Of a stretch of DNA of 64,000 nt, positions 18,301 through 27,300 are shown piece by piece. Within the stretch, counting starts at the first letter, position 1; every line of letters starts with the position of its first letter. The stretch is from a virus: positions 1 through 64,000 of the IMG/VR virus record IMGVR_UViG_3300020190_000033, one strand, 5' to 3'. Made by a program: the position numbers and the translations under genes. The notes under the pieces are model-generated. The model was given only the letters and a program-made list of their open reading frames with translations, was not told the origin of the DNA and did not search any database.

Positions 18301-19705
18301 CCGCTGGAGTCACTTTGCACTAACACGCTACAGCGGAACTCTTTATCTTGCCCAAAATGGATATTCATTGGCGGCGACCAAGATAGATGACAGCTTGAGT
18401 TTGGTGACTTCTTTGGACTTCACGGGGGCAAGCAATGGAAGCCTCTACATAGGCGGAGATAAAGCCCAAACCGCCAATTATTACTTTAATGGATACTTAT
18501 CGAACTTCCGTATGAGCGTTGGAGTAGCAAGATACACCTCTCAAGATGCACCCTTTACGCCTCCATCGACACAACTCTCTACAGATGCCAACACCAAACT
18601 TCTACTCTTAGCTGTTTCTGATGCCACTACAGACAGTAGTGGTTTATCCAATACCATGACGGCAACAAATGTGGAGCGAGAAGATTTTAGTGGGGCTTAT
18701 GGGAACGACAAGCTGAGTGTGGCAGTACAGACTTCTAGTACGCTTTACAGTAGTGCTGCTCAGTTCTTTGTGTACTCGGAAAACGATTATTATGCCCGAC
18801 AAGCCCAAGGGGACAACACATATCCTACCCTTGTGTCGAGCCTTCCGAGATTTATGGAATTCCCTACCAATGCCTTGGCTTATGAGGGTTTATATAAGGG
18901 CTCATTCTCTGCCGCTGTAAGTGCGGGTTATTCCAATACATCCCCGACACAAGCGGATTTGATCTATAGAGCCTTATCTACGAGTACGATTAATCATCGT
19001 ATCGAGGAATATAACTCTCCGACACAACCTACCGAGTATAAAATATTCGCTAGGTTAAATAACGATGCGAGCCCTACGCCTGAGTTCAACATCGCTTTTA
19101 AATATACGGATAATACATGGGGTAGTTATTACAACTTATTCCCTTCTACAGGGGCATTGAATGTAAAACGCAACTATCTTCACACACTTAGAGTTAATAC
19201 AGACGGAACAACAACATTCACACAAGATACAACGGGTCAGACGGCTATTTATCCATACGCCACACAAGTGCGATTGTATGCCTATTTCAAGAACCTTGAT
19301 AATGGATTAGGGGCTGCCGCAGACCCACAATCCAAGATATTGCTCCGCACCGATCCTTCATTAGGTGTTGTGACGGGGAGAGTAGTGAGTGTGCCTAGTG
19401 AGTACTCAGGCACGGGTGGATTAATCCCCAAGTCCGAAATAACGAACACAAATAATGTGTCTCAGGTTTCTTGGTCTGTGACTACAGGGACAAAATACAG
19501 ACTTTATTTGGATAAGGACGCGGGCGTTGATTTAATCCTAGCCTTTAGAGCTTACACCTACTCGGCAGGTGCAACGGACTACAACACTCTGTATGACTCA
19601 AACAATCCGCCTGATTACAGATCATTTTCTAACCTGATCTGTCAGCAAAACTTGTTTCTTCAGGTTCTTGAAGACGGAAGCATCCTCATAACCCAAGCCT
19701 CATAA
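12344..19705 (+). CDS. giant tail protein: I-like N-terminus, Ser/Asp repeats, two LamG-type lectin domains
   Basis: A 2453-aa protein. The first ~260 residues resemble a baseplate tail protein I and carry LHTH and THTHE (HxH pairs near 195 and 217), a possible metal site. A beta-rich middle follows. About residues 1065-1660 are roughly 25-aa degenerate repeats built on xVxDSVxxxxDxVxTSYxY. Two LamG/ConA-like jelly-roll domains follow, near 1685-1860 (FRVEWWMYL, EWVHIALV) and 1915-2090 (FTIEWFQYL, RWSHFALT), each ending in FKGYLTNLR or FNGYLSNFR. A C-terminal beta domain closes it. The likely role is baseplate attachment plus a long stalk carrying host-surface binding domains. Confidence 0.85.
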   Translation: MSIYPYDPRVQKDPLGRKSSSRRLLEDILAERIVSSLARSTASNYITEAYGANHRIFYEGIAAILAEFLVDSVDNIDDADLTQMRAEFISTRLLYSVFPPNESAIPSTDTIEELHSILQDTLKSLFKGSGNSSILEALNSLGSEVSLEIENFVVNLTSSILSITSIAEDHRHFVFSRPTGLGSTSYPIGMKWGDALHTHLVIDGVVQPYTDTQGTTHTHEASLGLSLNVLKIQENLRKVFSVLKPAHIKTGVVASLLEEDETLGVTEDGMSLSLGEFHQEDMRKVRLGTWGDVLFGYASNKTLRLYRTNITKPNSLLIKASENAPSGQRRRVISVSNSTPPSGDYPIWSFPLDAVAEEVLRDIGVDVLSVDADGFVVGKNTSTSTTQMLSYLGDGSLVLLNGVAYYLDMFLKTPVKHKLSAKVIQLDSVSASQGVVEITNLSSPWKVRQDIRYESYTFTYYPPDISNLWFSFPDLNIRFFYKGIALGLTQSCSIFVNGIELPADKIKFYSYFDNRFYVLNPDGSSYLNDLDRITIVYPYDEDEVYRFTALNDTRLVLNATRKLGQVTTTQGRKSAYSAPSAPPYYIRRKNFVLNKVEPISPLFFEQREASYGLNSTSTTNTTTQYLNSSFILNRVSSSSKVSNISAPATANLSTSDGKISFVQLGFKPDYILSITDTDGNEYLGTLDSGYLLVQGVDVLTTLEISAVSSNPLTSEGTWFSGEKLLEGQAPLKKPTHSFSGLSESTSDEIMSNPLGLAEPQIGGGYKDATRSVIARSSTTQVGVAGEPVFYEDRPTAFSVGGYLSELHTETSYVDEVLYGDYSLYTLGPISTTELTTFTTIPTYLFFQYNSLSLFGGDGYYFSIYRISSDGIKYYQTLYPIADGGGFECFEQHPSPPNGAPLAYRWIDQGTGSGFSLNYDNGNFDFPLYEADPNGYFNHIPNQTYYIEVYMEQNAGADGLRFFSSGTNAPYALNTPWASSSEVYDLDDPMDMGFNKTYTFQVTFATNPGEVTSWLMVSDPDVLAPKSSEDVGASIEIVADVFYPSEPLHGDRLSFIPSSIYNTITPEIPLISISDVVDAPTDALTFAQSKFIQENIPAPTDVLSTSYLILPSSVTETTQSITDSFSYLYRLSIMDSLSSINDSTSTQIITLILDSLSVIDNADAVLGLYFSDGVSLISDSVSVLESLSLNLGDSLGLSDAASVTYGFVPALSADNIPNLLDNVSTSETKFIQDTLASITDSVITGLSGFNFSDVLGASSDEVETLYAYLPRTASDVINNILDAVLLRYSTSVSDNLSPILDSVLSQLSAYLLLDSVTFSDVVTTSYAYTPMQVQDAVSGISDQISFGISTNVSEVLSVTDDLSYLFGDSLSVQDSLSVTDSVITSYLYGNIGITESVAGILDSVITSYLYAAVGVSDEVVELVDSVFARIKSLSVQDSLSVTDSGLVFIASTNLTDNISITDSAGFRVPVVSLLDSVDITDEGGAFIASQSVSDLVPVLGDEISSLLELGAVSVSDLIIVSDSVVASYEYTAAVVLEEGVQIDDSTETSLRLVLSDSVSASTDTISTSAVFVPMNQTDSVGVVSDALTTSYLLLPSSVVESVPSVADTTSLSLSLTSVVTEALVSVSDDWTAYISSKSVLDSVGVITDEVLTTYDEFLSLVDGSILFSGEDTSYLVGADISAFDTSTTAFRVEWWMYLDSSGGGTNPVVFSRNLRGTSDRFRVRLLSRTGLEFSVSTGSASVSNNFGSVPNDEWVHIALVGRSSQIRAYANGVQLGSTWSTTYNINNSSAANLYIGNETTPVADNAFKGYLTNLRYLYQISGTADLTTRTGTFSIPLAPLPSVSINVFRLVATDAATAFTGTGTTLSNTSSVSWSSEVPTLANPMSSLSLSGVLSYPYYNGYLSRTGESDFNLGAGDFTIEWFQYLTNEQLSTSYSHRAYIFDLDYPGASKQLSIYYDAALETIYLAYRINASTNYTIGFAVNNIRDRWSHFALTRYSGTLYLAQNGYSLAATKIDDSLSLVTSLDFTGASNGSLYIGGDKAQTANYYFNGYLSNFRMSVGVARYTSQDAPFTPPSTQLSTDANTKLLLLAVSDATTDSSGLSNTMTATNVEREDFSGAYGNDKLSVAVQTSSTLYSSAAQFFVYSENDYYARQAQGDNTYPTLVSSLPRFMEFPTNALAYEGLYKGSFSAAVSAGYSNTSPTQADLIYRALSTSTINHRIEEYNSPTQPTEYKIFARLNNDASPTPEFNIAFKYTDNTWGSYYNLFPSTGALNVKRNYLHTLRVNTDGTTTFTQDTTGQTAIYPYATQVRLYAYFKNLDNGLGAAADPQSKILLRTDPSLGVVTGRVVSVPSEYSGTGGLIPKSEITNTNNVSQVSWSVTTGTKYRLYLDKDAGVDLILAFRAYTYSAGATDYNTLYDSNNPPDYRSFSNLICQQNLFLQVLEDGSILITQAS
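15540..17320 (+). repeat. degenerate coding repeats in the giant tail protein
   Basis: About two dozen repeats of roughly 75 bases encode Ser/Asp/Val-rich units. Some nucleotide segments are near-identical: the run GATAGTGTGATCACATCTTA occurs at 16479 and again at 16543, and CCTGAGCGTTACGGATAG-like segments occur near 16460 and 16650. This points to recent duplication or gene conversion within the array. Confidence 0.75.
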
Positions 19706-19726
19706 ACCACCCATCATAAATCATTT

Positions 19727-19742
19727 ATAGACGCAGGTCTAT
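19727..19742 (+). promoter_or_regulatory. leader hairpin before the gene at 19767
   Basis: ATAGAC-GCAG-GTCTAT is a perfect 6-bp stem with a tetraloop, ending 24 bases before the start codon and upstream of an AGGAG ribosome site. It may stabilise or separate the downstream message after the 7.4-kb gene. Confidence 0.4.
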
Positions 19743-19766
19743 GAACTAACAACAGGAGTATCCGAA

Positions 19767-20438
19767 ATGATGATCATCACAGGAAAAGTACACGCACTTG
19801 TTCGTAACTGCAAGGGCGAGATTGTTCAGGAAGTCTTTGGGCCGAACGCCGTGGTGGAGATGTCCAACAATATCCTGATGGATGCGGTCTTCCCTAAACT
19901 TGGAACAAATGCAGCCCCCACAGCGATTCCCAATCGCCCTGAGGGAACAAACATGACTGATAATACAACCTTCCCCTCAGGAGGAAACTTCATAGGGGCA
20001 GGGGGAGCGGATCAAACTATCCAAGAAGCGGCGAGGAACCACATAGCTTATATAGCAATTGGCGACAATGAAGGTTCTAACGACACAGGTGTGGCGAACC
20101 AAAACCAAAAGGTCACTATGGTGGATACAGATTTCAATCCCACCGATGCTGTGACCGTCTATGCTCGGAGAGTCGATTCCGTGACCTTCCCTGCATACAA
20201 CCAAGTACGCTTCACAACAACTTATTCCACAGCACAAGGAAACCTAGCGGGCGGGATTGCCGAAATTGGATTGTGGACGGCAGGGAACAATGCCGATGCG
20301 GATGGATTCCTGACCAATGAAGTGCCTACGGCATCGACCAATATGAGACTTTTTGCCCGTAAGATTTTAGCGAATACCATCACCAAGACAGATGACGGTA
20401 CATTAGAGATCAACTACACGCTTACTTTTGGTGCTTAA
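19767..20438 (+). CDS. tail-associated virion protein, paralogue of the next gene
   Basis: A 223-aa protein; AGGAG lies nine bases before tandem ATG codons. The pattern HIAYIAIGDNEG, then ARRVDSVTF, VRFTTTYST, GGIAEIGLWTAG and a closing YTLTFGA is shared in outline with the gene at 20531 (LGVGTGAS, YRKEFSTP, VDFTTTFEA, GALTEMGLLST, TWRLTF). This is a fold common in phage tail and baseplate-edge proteins. It has no signal peptide or cysteine cluster beyond one N-terminal Cys. It sits between fibre genes, so a fibre adaptor or base role is likely; the exact function is unknown. Confidence 0.78.
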   Translation: MMIITGKVHALVRNCKGEIVQEVFGPNAVVEMSNNILMDAVFPKLGTNAAPTAIPNRPEGTNMTDNTTFPSGGNFIGAGGADQTIQEAARNHIAYIAIGDNEGSNDTGVANQNQKVTMVDTDFNPTDAVTVYARRVDSVTFPAYNQVRFTTTYSTAQGNLAGGIAEIGLWTAGNNADADGFLTNEVPTASTNMRLFARKILANTITKTDDGTLEINYTLTFGA

Positions 20439-20460
20439 GTTTAGGGTATTGTAATGCGAC

Positions 20461-20508
20461 GCTAGGTCTTGGGAGGCTTGCTAGTTATTAAATACTCCAT
20501 CACCTAGC
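20461..20508 (+). promoter_or_regulatory. leader stem before the gene at 20531
   Basis: GCTAGGT (20461-20467) pairs perfectly with ACCTAGC (20502-20508), and an inner GGAG/CTCC can also pair. The GGAGGA ribosome site at 20521 lies just beyond the stem. Confidence 0.4.
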
Positions 20509-20530
20509 CCCATAGGTAATGGAGGACAAT

Positions 20531-21187
20531 ATGATCAAGTCTCAAATCCCTGCCCCTAAGACATCAGCTATCCAATTTGGACTTGGGTTTTCTGAGCTAG
20601 GTGTTAAAGTCAAAGGCGATGTGTTTGGAGTTCTAATCCACGCAGATGGATCAGAAGAAGTGGTATTGGATAAGTCTAATATCTACACATTAGATGGGGG
20701 CGTATTAGCTGCGTTGTTGTTCTCGGGTGACGCAAGAGCGAGGGCAATAGATATGCTCGGTGTGGGTACGGGAGCGAGCGGAAATGCACAATCCCCTGAT
20801 GTTGCGGATAATCGCCAAAGAAGACTCCAAACACCACTCTATCGTAAGGAGTTTTCTACTCCCATTTTCCGTACCTCTTCGGGAGCCATTTCGGAAGATG
20901 GTGATGGTAACTCAATTCCCACCAATATTGTAGACTTCACAACCACCTTTGAGGCGAGTGAAGCTGTTGGTGCGTTGACTGAAATGGGTCTTTTATCCAC
21001 ATCGAGCGGGGTAGAGGGTTCCGTCTTTGACCCTGTACAAGAGTCGGGATCAGATGTGGTTTTCCCAAGTAGAGACACCACAATTGATATCACCGAGTAC
21101 GATGTGTTGGTCAATTATCTCACTTTTCCCGTGATAAACAAACCCAATGGATCAGTCTTAGCCATAACATGGCGACTCACCTTTTAA
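20531..21187 (+). CDS. tail-associated virion protein, paralogue of the previous gene
   Basis: A 218-aa protein. The ATG at 20531 is chosen because GGAGGA (20521) gives correct spacing; the in-frame ATG at 20519 overlaps that ribosome site. Conserved landmarks shared with the gene at 19767 are listed in that entry. The C-terminal half has the TTTFEASEAVGALTEMGLL segment and ends in a beta strand. It lies directly upstream of a 1059-aa fibre-like gene. It is probably a second, diverged copy serving a different fibre. Confidence 0.78.
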   Translation: MIKSQIPAPKTSAIQFGLGFSELGVKVKGDVFGVLIHADGSEEVVLDKSNIYTLDGGVLAALLFSGDARARAIDMLGVGTGASGNAQSPDVADNRQRRLQTPLYRKEFSTPIFRTSSGAISEDGDGNSIPTNIVDFTTTFEASEAVGALTEMGLLSTSSGVEGSVFDPVQESGSDVVFPSRDTTIDITEYDVLVNYLTFPVINKPNGSVLAITWRLTF

Positions 21188-21202
21188 GAGCGAGTATCCA
21201 TA

Positions 21203-24200
21203 ATGACTAAGTTTCTATCTACCGTAAGCAGAAATCTATCCCCCTCCAACTACTCTTGGGACTCCGTTGTTCATCAACAATCCCGCCCTCTATTGGATAG
21301 TGAACTCAATCTATCCCAAGACATCCTCTCCGAAAAGTCTCGGATTGACCTGCCTTCAGGCATCCTTTCCCGTTATCCAATAAACGAGTCGGTTGGCAGT
21401 CTTATTTTCTCTCCCACTACTCCAAATGAGTTTGGGGTAAATCCCTTTAAGGCGTTGGTGGCGGGGAAAATCCTTGAAGTAAAAGGAACCAACTCCACAA
21501 CAGATGTGAATAAAATCTACTTGCCAGCCCCTGAGACGACCTCAGGTCCGGGTACGGACTTAAAGAGAACGGATTTCGTATTCCTTGAAATGTGGCTTCA
21601 AGAAGTAACCCCTTCTATGAACGCTCGCTCTCGACTAAGGGTTGTAGGGGTTCTTACAGGCGATACTCTCACTATTGGTGATGGGATTAATCCTGATATC
21701 ATCCTAACTGCGGATACCGACTTCTTTGTTGGTGTTTCAAACCCCCACACGGCAAGAAACATAGCGGAAGCCATCAATGATTATGATGGACTCAACCTAG
21801 GTTTGACAATTGGCGGGGTCACCATCACGGCTGAAACAAGAGGCACGGACTTTTTATTTCTTCTGATGACGGGAGGTGCGAACGGAAACAATATCACCTT
21901 TACCCCTAGTTCTCTCACATCTATTGAGGTCATCAACTCACCCTCAGGGGGGACAACGGGTACGGGTAAACCTGATGCGGATCATATTTATTATGCGGGG
22001 AATGTTCTTTCGGATAGTTCATTGTGGTTAGACGATAATATCCAAGACCCAAATATTTCCACATCGTCTAGTAGAAGAGTGCAAATCCAATATCGGATTA
22101 GAGTTCACTCTAGCACCTTCTTTAGTCCTGTGAGCACACCCTTTGGGTTAGACGATGGGAGCATTTATGCTCAAGGGGGTGCAGGTACAGAAGTGGTGGG
22201 TCGCATCTTCTCCCGTCATGATACGGATCATGGATTATGGATAGCAGGAGATGGAGACTTAACATCTTCTACCGAGTTTTCTAGCGTAGACGGATTTGTC
22301 TATGCCATCCCATTGTTCTTTGTCTTTAGACGAAACCAAGCCGATACTGCAAGCGGGTATGGGTTTAATCCAAATGACGATGCCAACACAGGTTTGTTAT
22401 CCACCCATGATGGGACATTCACAAATGCTGTCATTTGTGTTGATCCGATTCCACTTGGGGAATCGGATAGACCTGATGGTCTATTTGCGGATGAAATATC
22501 CACATCTGATGTTTTAGACTTACGAAGAAGAGTTTTCCCACAAGGTGTAGACTTCTCAGCCGCTCTTGAATATCAGTTCCACGCCTTATTGGATAACACA
22601 AACAGAACATGGTTCTTAGACGAGTCGGTGTTTAACACTTATGCGGACGGCACAGGTGGCATATCCACAACACCCATGGTGTGTGATGTGTTTGGCTTAT
22701 CCGATTTAAGTGCGGGTAATTATAAGAGAGACTTTGATCGTGTTTCGAGGAGATTCAGTACTGCCCCTTTGATTGAGCGGACGACTATAGTTGCCTATCC
22801 ACAAGGTACAACATCCCCAACGGGTGTGAGCGTTGCCTCAGCAGGTGGTGATCCTCTGAAGTGGTATGAAGGCGATGTTATCGAGATTGACTTCTCAGGT
22901 TTAAACTCAAGATCAGACGCTTTGTGGACGACCTTTGAGCCTTTAGACCCTGAAACCGATAACCCTGTTGACTTTTGGGTGAATGGAACCCGTATCCTTG
23001 ATATTGGATACTGCTGGCATGACGATACCGATGGTACGGGCAACACGGATAACACAGCCAAGTTTTCTAAGATAGAAGTGTTATCCGAAACCTTGGTGCG
23101 ATTAACCCTAGATAGGAATGATCAACTCGCCAATAGAGGCGATGGGGTTACTGCCCCTGCCCCTACGGATTGTCTTGTTGGTGATGCAACAGGGAATACG
23201 GGTAGTGAATATGGGATATACATAGAAGTGATCCTTGAATACCCTGCCTCGGATAAGGGCTTAACAGAAACACCAATCAGTACACTTCAACCTGATGTAA
23301 CGGCTTATCCAAGAGGTGCAGTTTTAAACTTTCCTGTGGGTACGGAGCCACACTCAGATGCGGACAATGAGAAGCCATTAGTTCACTTAGAAGATCAAAG
23401 GCGAGAGTTATCCATTGAGTACATAGGTGAACAACGCACAGACGAGTTTGTTGCATATAGTGGCACGGCGGTAAGACTCCCCTATCGGATTTTTTATGAT
23501 CCCACGGATGTCCTTACATTACCTGAGGTTTATGACCGTTCAGGTGGTGCAAATGATGGGGACTTATTGGCTTTAAACTTGAGCGAGTGTCAATTTGGAC
23601 AAGCAGAGACAATACTTGTTTGGACAGCCGACAGCACCACTTTCCCTAGACTTGTGGAAGTGACTTGTTATCCATTATTGGCGTGTGTTCCAAATAATGT
23701 GAAGTTCTTCGTCTATTATCGAGGCGTGTGTCCCCAAACTTGCGGGACAAAAGCGGGGAGTGTCAACTCAGGTGTCGGAGGTCTTTGTCCTGATGAGTTG
23801 GAGCTAAAACCTTTAGCTGTATCTAGGAACATCACCACCTTGCTACAGGGTGCAGGTGCAGGTAGCTCAGGTTATCCATTTTATGCCCCTTATGAACAAC
23901 TTGGCACAAGTTCTAGGGCAGAGGATACTTATGGATACACGGAATGGGGTGTATTGAATGGAACAGAGGTTTATTTGGATGACTTAAGGATAAATACAGG
24001 GATGGTGGACTTGCCGAGTTTCGTTCCGTTCGTCAGTTCTGTAGGAGTGACCTTGGGGGAGATTTCGGGTGGTGGTGTGCCTGTCAAAGATGATGAAGGT
24101 CGGGTGATTTATCCGACTTTAGAAAACGCGAGCTACTTCCCCTCGGCATTTGCTAAGAACTTAAGTGCTTACTACAGAGACTACAAGACTTGCCTGCCAA

Positions 24201-24382
24201 TACTGATGCGTGTGGACTCAGATGCACACACACTTTATCGCAAAAATGAAGTGGTGTTGGTGGTGTTCATTAAGACAACACCTTGGGGCGAAGGTGTTGC
24301 GGTGGATATGAGAGAAGACAATACGAACCTCGTGGTGGCTTGTGTGTATCGCACAACACATCTCATGTTGTTGGGAGAATAA
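21203..24382 (+). CDS. fibre-like virion protein with PLLDSELNL N-terminal domain
   Basis: A 1059-aa protein. Its first ~400 residues are homologous to the gene at 30792. Shared landmarks are SR.LS..N, VV.Q..(R/K)P.LDSELNL, TDFVFLE(M/V)W, RRVQIQYR(I/L)RV, DKGLW or DHGLW, DGFVYA(I/L)P, FRRN and DGxFADEI..xDxLDLRR. The rest is beta-rich with scattered cysteines and no recognised catalytic motif. The N-terminus presumably mediates attachment and the C-terminus is specific to this protein. I do not know a named family. Location in the fibre cluster and size support a virion-surface role. Confidence 0.8.
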   Translation: MTKFLSTVSRNLSPSNYSWDSVVHQQSRPLLDSELNLSQDILSEKSRIDLPSGILSRYPINESVGSLIFSPTTPNEFGVNPFKALVAGKILEVKGTNSTTDVNKIYLPAPETTSGPGTDLKRTDFVFLEMWLQEVTPSMNARSRLRVVGVLTGDTLTIGDGINPDIILTADTDFFVGVSNPHTARNIAEAINDYDGLNLGLTIGGVTITAETRGTDFLFLLMTGGANGNNITFTPSSLTSIEVINSPSGGTTGTGKPDADHIYYAGNVLSDSSLWLDDNIQDPNISTSSSRRVQIQYRIRVHSSTFFSPVSTPFGLDDGSIYAQGGAGTEVVGRIFSRHDTDHGLWIAGDGDLTSSTEFSSVDGFVYAIPLFFVFRRNQADTASGYGFNPNDDANTGLLSTHDGTFTNAVICVDPIPLGESDRPDGLFADEISTSDVLDLRRRVFPQGVDFSAALEYQFHALLDNTNRTWFLDESVFNTYADGTGGISTTPMVCDVFGLSDLSAGNYKRDFDRVSRRFSTAPLIERTTIVAYPQGTTSPTGVSVASAGGDPLKWYEGDVIEIDFSGLNSRSDALWTTFEPLDPETDNPVDFWVNGTRILDIGYCWHDDTDGTGNTDNTAKFSKIEVLSETLVRLTLDRNDQLANRGDGVTAPAPTDCLVGDATGNTGSEYGIYIEVILEYPASDKGLTETPISTLQPDVTAYPRGAVLNFPVGTEPHSDADNEKPLVHLEDQRRELSIEYIGEQRTDEFVAYSGTAVRLPYRIFYDPTDVLTLPEVYDRSGGANDGDLLALNLSECQFGQAETILVWTADSTTFPRLVEVTCYPLLACVPNNVKFFVYYRGVCPQTCGTKAGSVNSGVGGLCPDELELKPLAVSRNITTLLQGAGAGSSGYPFYAPYEQLGTSSRAEDTYGYTEWGVLNGTEVYLDDLRINTGMVDLPSFVPFVSSVGVTLGEISGGGVPVKDDEGRVIYPTLENASYFPSAFAKNLSAYYRDYKTCLPILMRVDSDAHTLYRKNEVVLVVFIKTTPWGEGVAVDMREDNTNLVVACVYRTTHLMLLGE

Positions 24383-24386
24383 GATC

Positions 24387-27300
24387 ATGCCTAAGAAGTC
24401 TATCAATCAAAACGATGTGGTCATCACCTCAAACAGAGGAACTGATGAAGCCTCTTGGTTAATTGGTCTTTCCACTAACAATACACTATCCGTTAGTGCT
24501 AGTGATGTGTCTAGTTCGGGGGCTTTGGGGGGCTATCTCGGTGGGAATGTCCAAGTTAACTTGGACGATCTTACATCTGCCGCTCTACAGGATCAACCCC
24601 CTCGAATAGGATATCCCCCCATCACATACTCCAACAGGAATGGAGTCATCGCTTCACATGACGGAAGACCCGATTGGGGCGGAGCTAAGATTAACGATAA
24701 CCCACCTTGGAAAACTATCCATAAAAAGTGGGCTGAAGAAAGAGAGTTACCCCACAAGGGTGTGGGAGTTAAGCAAAATGATTCAGTTTATGGGGATTTA
24801 GCACGAGAGCAATACAAGTACATAAACGAAGATGGCGTTTATGATGTGGTGGCTTTATCCTATAGAGATGATGGAACGAATAGCTACTATGGAATAACGA
24901 CACCCACTACTCCCGCACTCCCGCAGTTTTCCTCTGGCTTGAACATCGACATTCGACAAGCTGTACCCCGCCGCGTCTATAATCTCGGACTCAATGATAA
25001 CACCATTTATCCATTTTTGCATGGTGGAACAGGTATAGCGGAAACTCAATCAGATATTTTCAACTCGGCTACAGGGTTAAGTATTGGTTTTACAGGAGAC
25101 TTGGCAACAGCGAGCTTGGGCGTAAAGAACTCTTTGGAGCCATCACTTGTTGTAGTCCCCTCCGCTCAAGTTTATGACCCCTTAAAATCTTACGACCTTC
25201 TCGATGCTACTTCTACGGATAATGGATTGGATAATGTGGGGTTGGTTGTTTCGGGCATCTTATTCCCTGCGGATAGGGGGACATTAGCTTTAATCCGTTT
25301 CCCCTCAGACGAGGACGGAGTAAGTGGTTCTATCCTCACACCCGCTGCCTCCACTCAAGATGTACTAGACCGCGTGGTGGCAGCAATCAACCTTGGTCAA
25401 GGTGTTGGTTTAAACGATGGACAACCCGGTGGAGCGTTGTTCAATAATCTAAACAATACGGACTTCCCTAGTCGTTTAACAGGGCAGTACGACCTATATG
25501 AACTTCATACAGGTAACTACATTCCCCACTCAACCCGATCAGGGGCTATAGGTGGATTGACAGGGGATAAGACCAAAGGTCAGGTCAGACTTCTTTCTGA
25601 CCCTATGGCGTTCAACATCAGTTCTTCGACTATCACAGGGGGCTTACCTGTTTTGTTCTCGCCTTATGTGTGGGACACCACATCAGGCACACAGACCTTA
25701 AAACAAGACAGAAACTTCCTCAGCTATAGACTACCTTTGTTATCCGATTACTCCCCCACAGGGTTAAAAACTCCCCCTGAGGAAAGAGATAGGTTCTATG
25801 TTAAGAACAGACCCAACAAGGAAGAATATGATGTGGATTATTATCCGACCTTCGACACGGCTGGCGGATATTTGACTTTTGGTGAGGTTGATAACTATAG
25901 TTATCAGGTTGCTCGTTATCGTCATGTGGTGACTTTGATAGAAGATTACATCGACCACCTGACAAACACCACAGGCGTGGAGGGAGAAAGCAACTTTGGT
26001 AGCTTTGCTCTTATCCATTTCAAGACGGAGGCTGCGTTTGAGAGGCTTGTGAGAGATGGTATCGCCCCTTCTGATGAAGAAGTATATAGCAAGAACCTCA
26101 TCTCTTACTCCGACATTAAAAGCAATATCGGTTACTCTCTCGGCACTTCAGGTAATGATGGCTTATTGGATAGTTCAGAGTCGTATGAGAGAAATGCAGG
26201 GTTGTCTATATTTAGACCAAATGTGAGCTTTGAAAGAAGAGCCTTACCCCCTGTAAAAGTATCCATCTCCCATGAGACAAAGACAAGATCATATCATCCA
26301 AGTGTAGCTGCCGAGACTACGATAGATAAGCTGAATAGCTACTTCATGTTCGTCTCAGGGGTTATTTATACACACCCGACTACCCATAAAGGCTATACAG
26401 GACACGCAGAAACACGAGGCGTGGATGCGGAATTTGTCCTGCCTGAAAGTATCCGTTATAGCAGGATGTCCACAAAGATTGGGGTTTGGCAACAAACCGC
26501 AGCTTTCTTTGGTGGGACTTCTTACTCTTACACCTATTGGGATGGGGCTGAAGAAAACTCAAGTAGTCCTTTTGCTACTATCCGTCCTCTTTCACAAGTG
26601 CTGTTATCCGAGTACACAGCACAAGATAACTTGTACGCTAATAGCTACGAGTATCTAAACTCAGACCCTTTGGCATCTCAGTTTGAGTTCTATCCAAAAC
26701 ATCAGCAAATGTGGATAACCTTACAGGGGTTTAATGGTGAACTAGACCCAGCGGGTTATGTGTTCACGGAAGTTTTGCCCACGGGAGATGCCCCACATCC
26801 CATAACAGATTTGTCTCTTTGGGATAAGAAAGACGGCTTGTGTGTCTTTAGTTCTGTGGGAGGCAGAGCAAGTGTACTTGTCAACAATCCATATCTTCAG
26901 CACTCCAACTTGGGGGTAGATCGCGTTGCTGACAGCGTTGAGTACTCAAATATAGCCAAAGTGCTTTACCATAGTTCCCGCAAGGTATCGCTTCTTGAGC
27001 TGTATGGACATCGACTATCCCCACAAGGCACCACAAGTTATTATGAGCCCCCCTCGACAACAGGGATCGACACCATCACAAGTGTCACCTACAGGGAAAA
27101 CCCCGACTTTCCTTCTGGGGCATATATTTGGGGAAGCGATGGTGTGGGCATCGTTTATAACGAGTACAATCAAAACTTCAAATATGTCTATTTGTGGATA
27201 GATTGGGCAACTAATCCCACCTACCCATCACCCAAAGCTATGGGTCAATCGTTTGCCATATACCGCTATGACGAAGAAGGATACAAGGTCTACCAAGACT

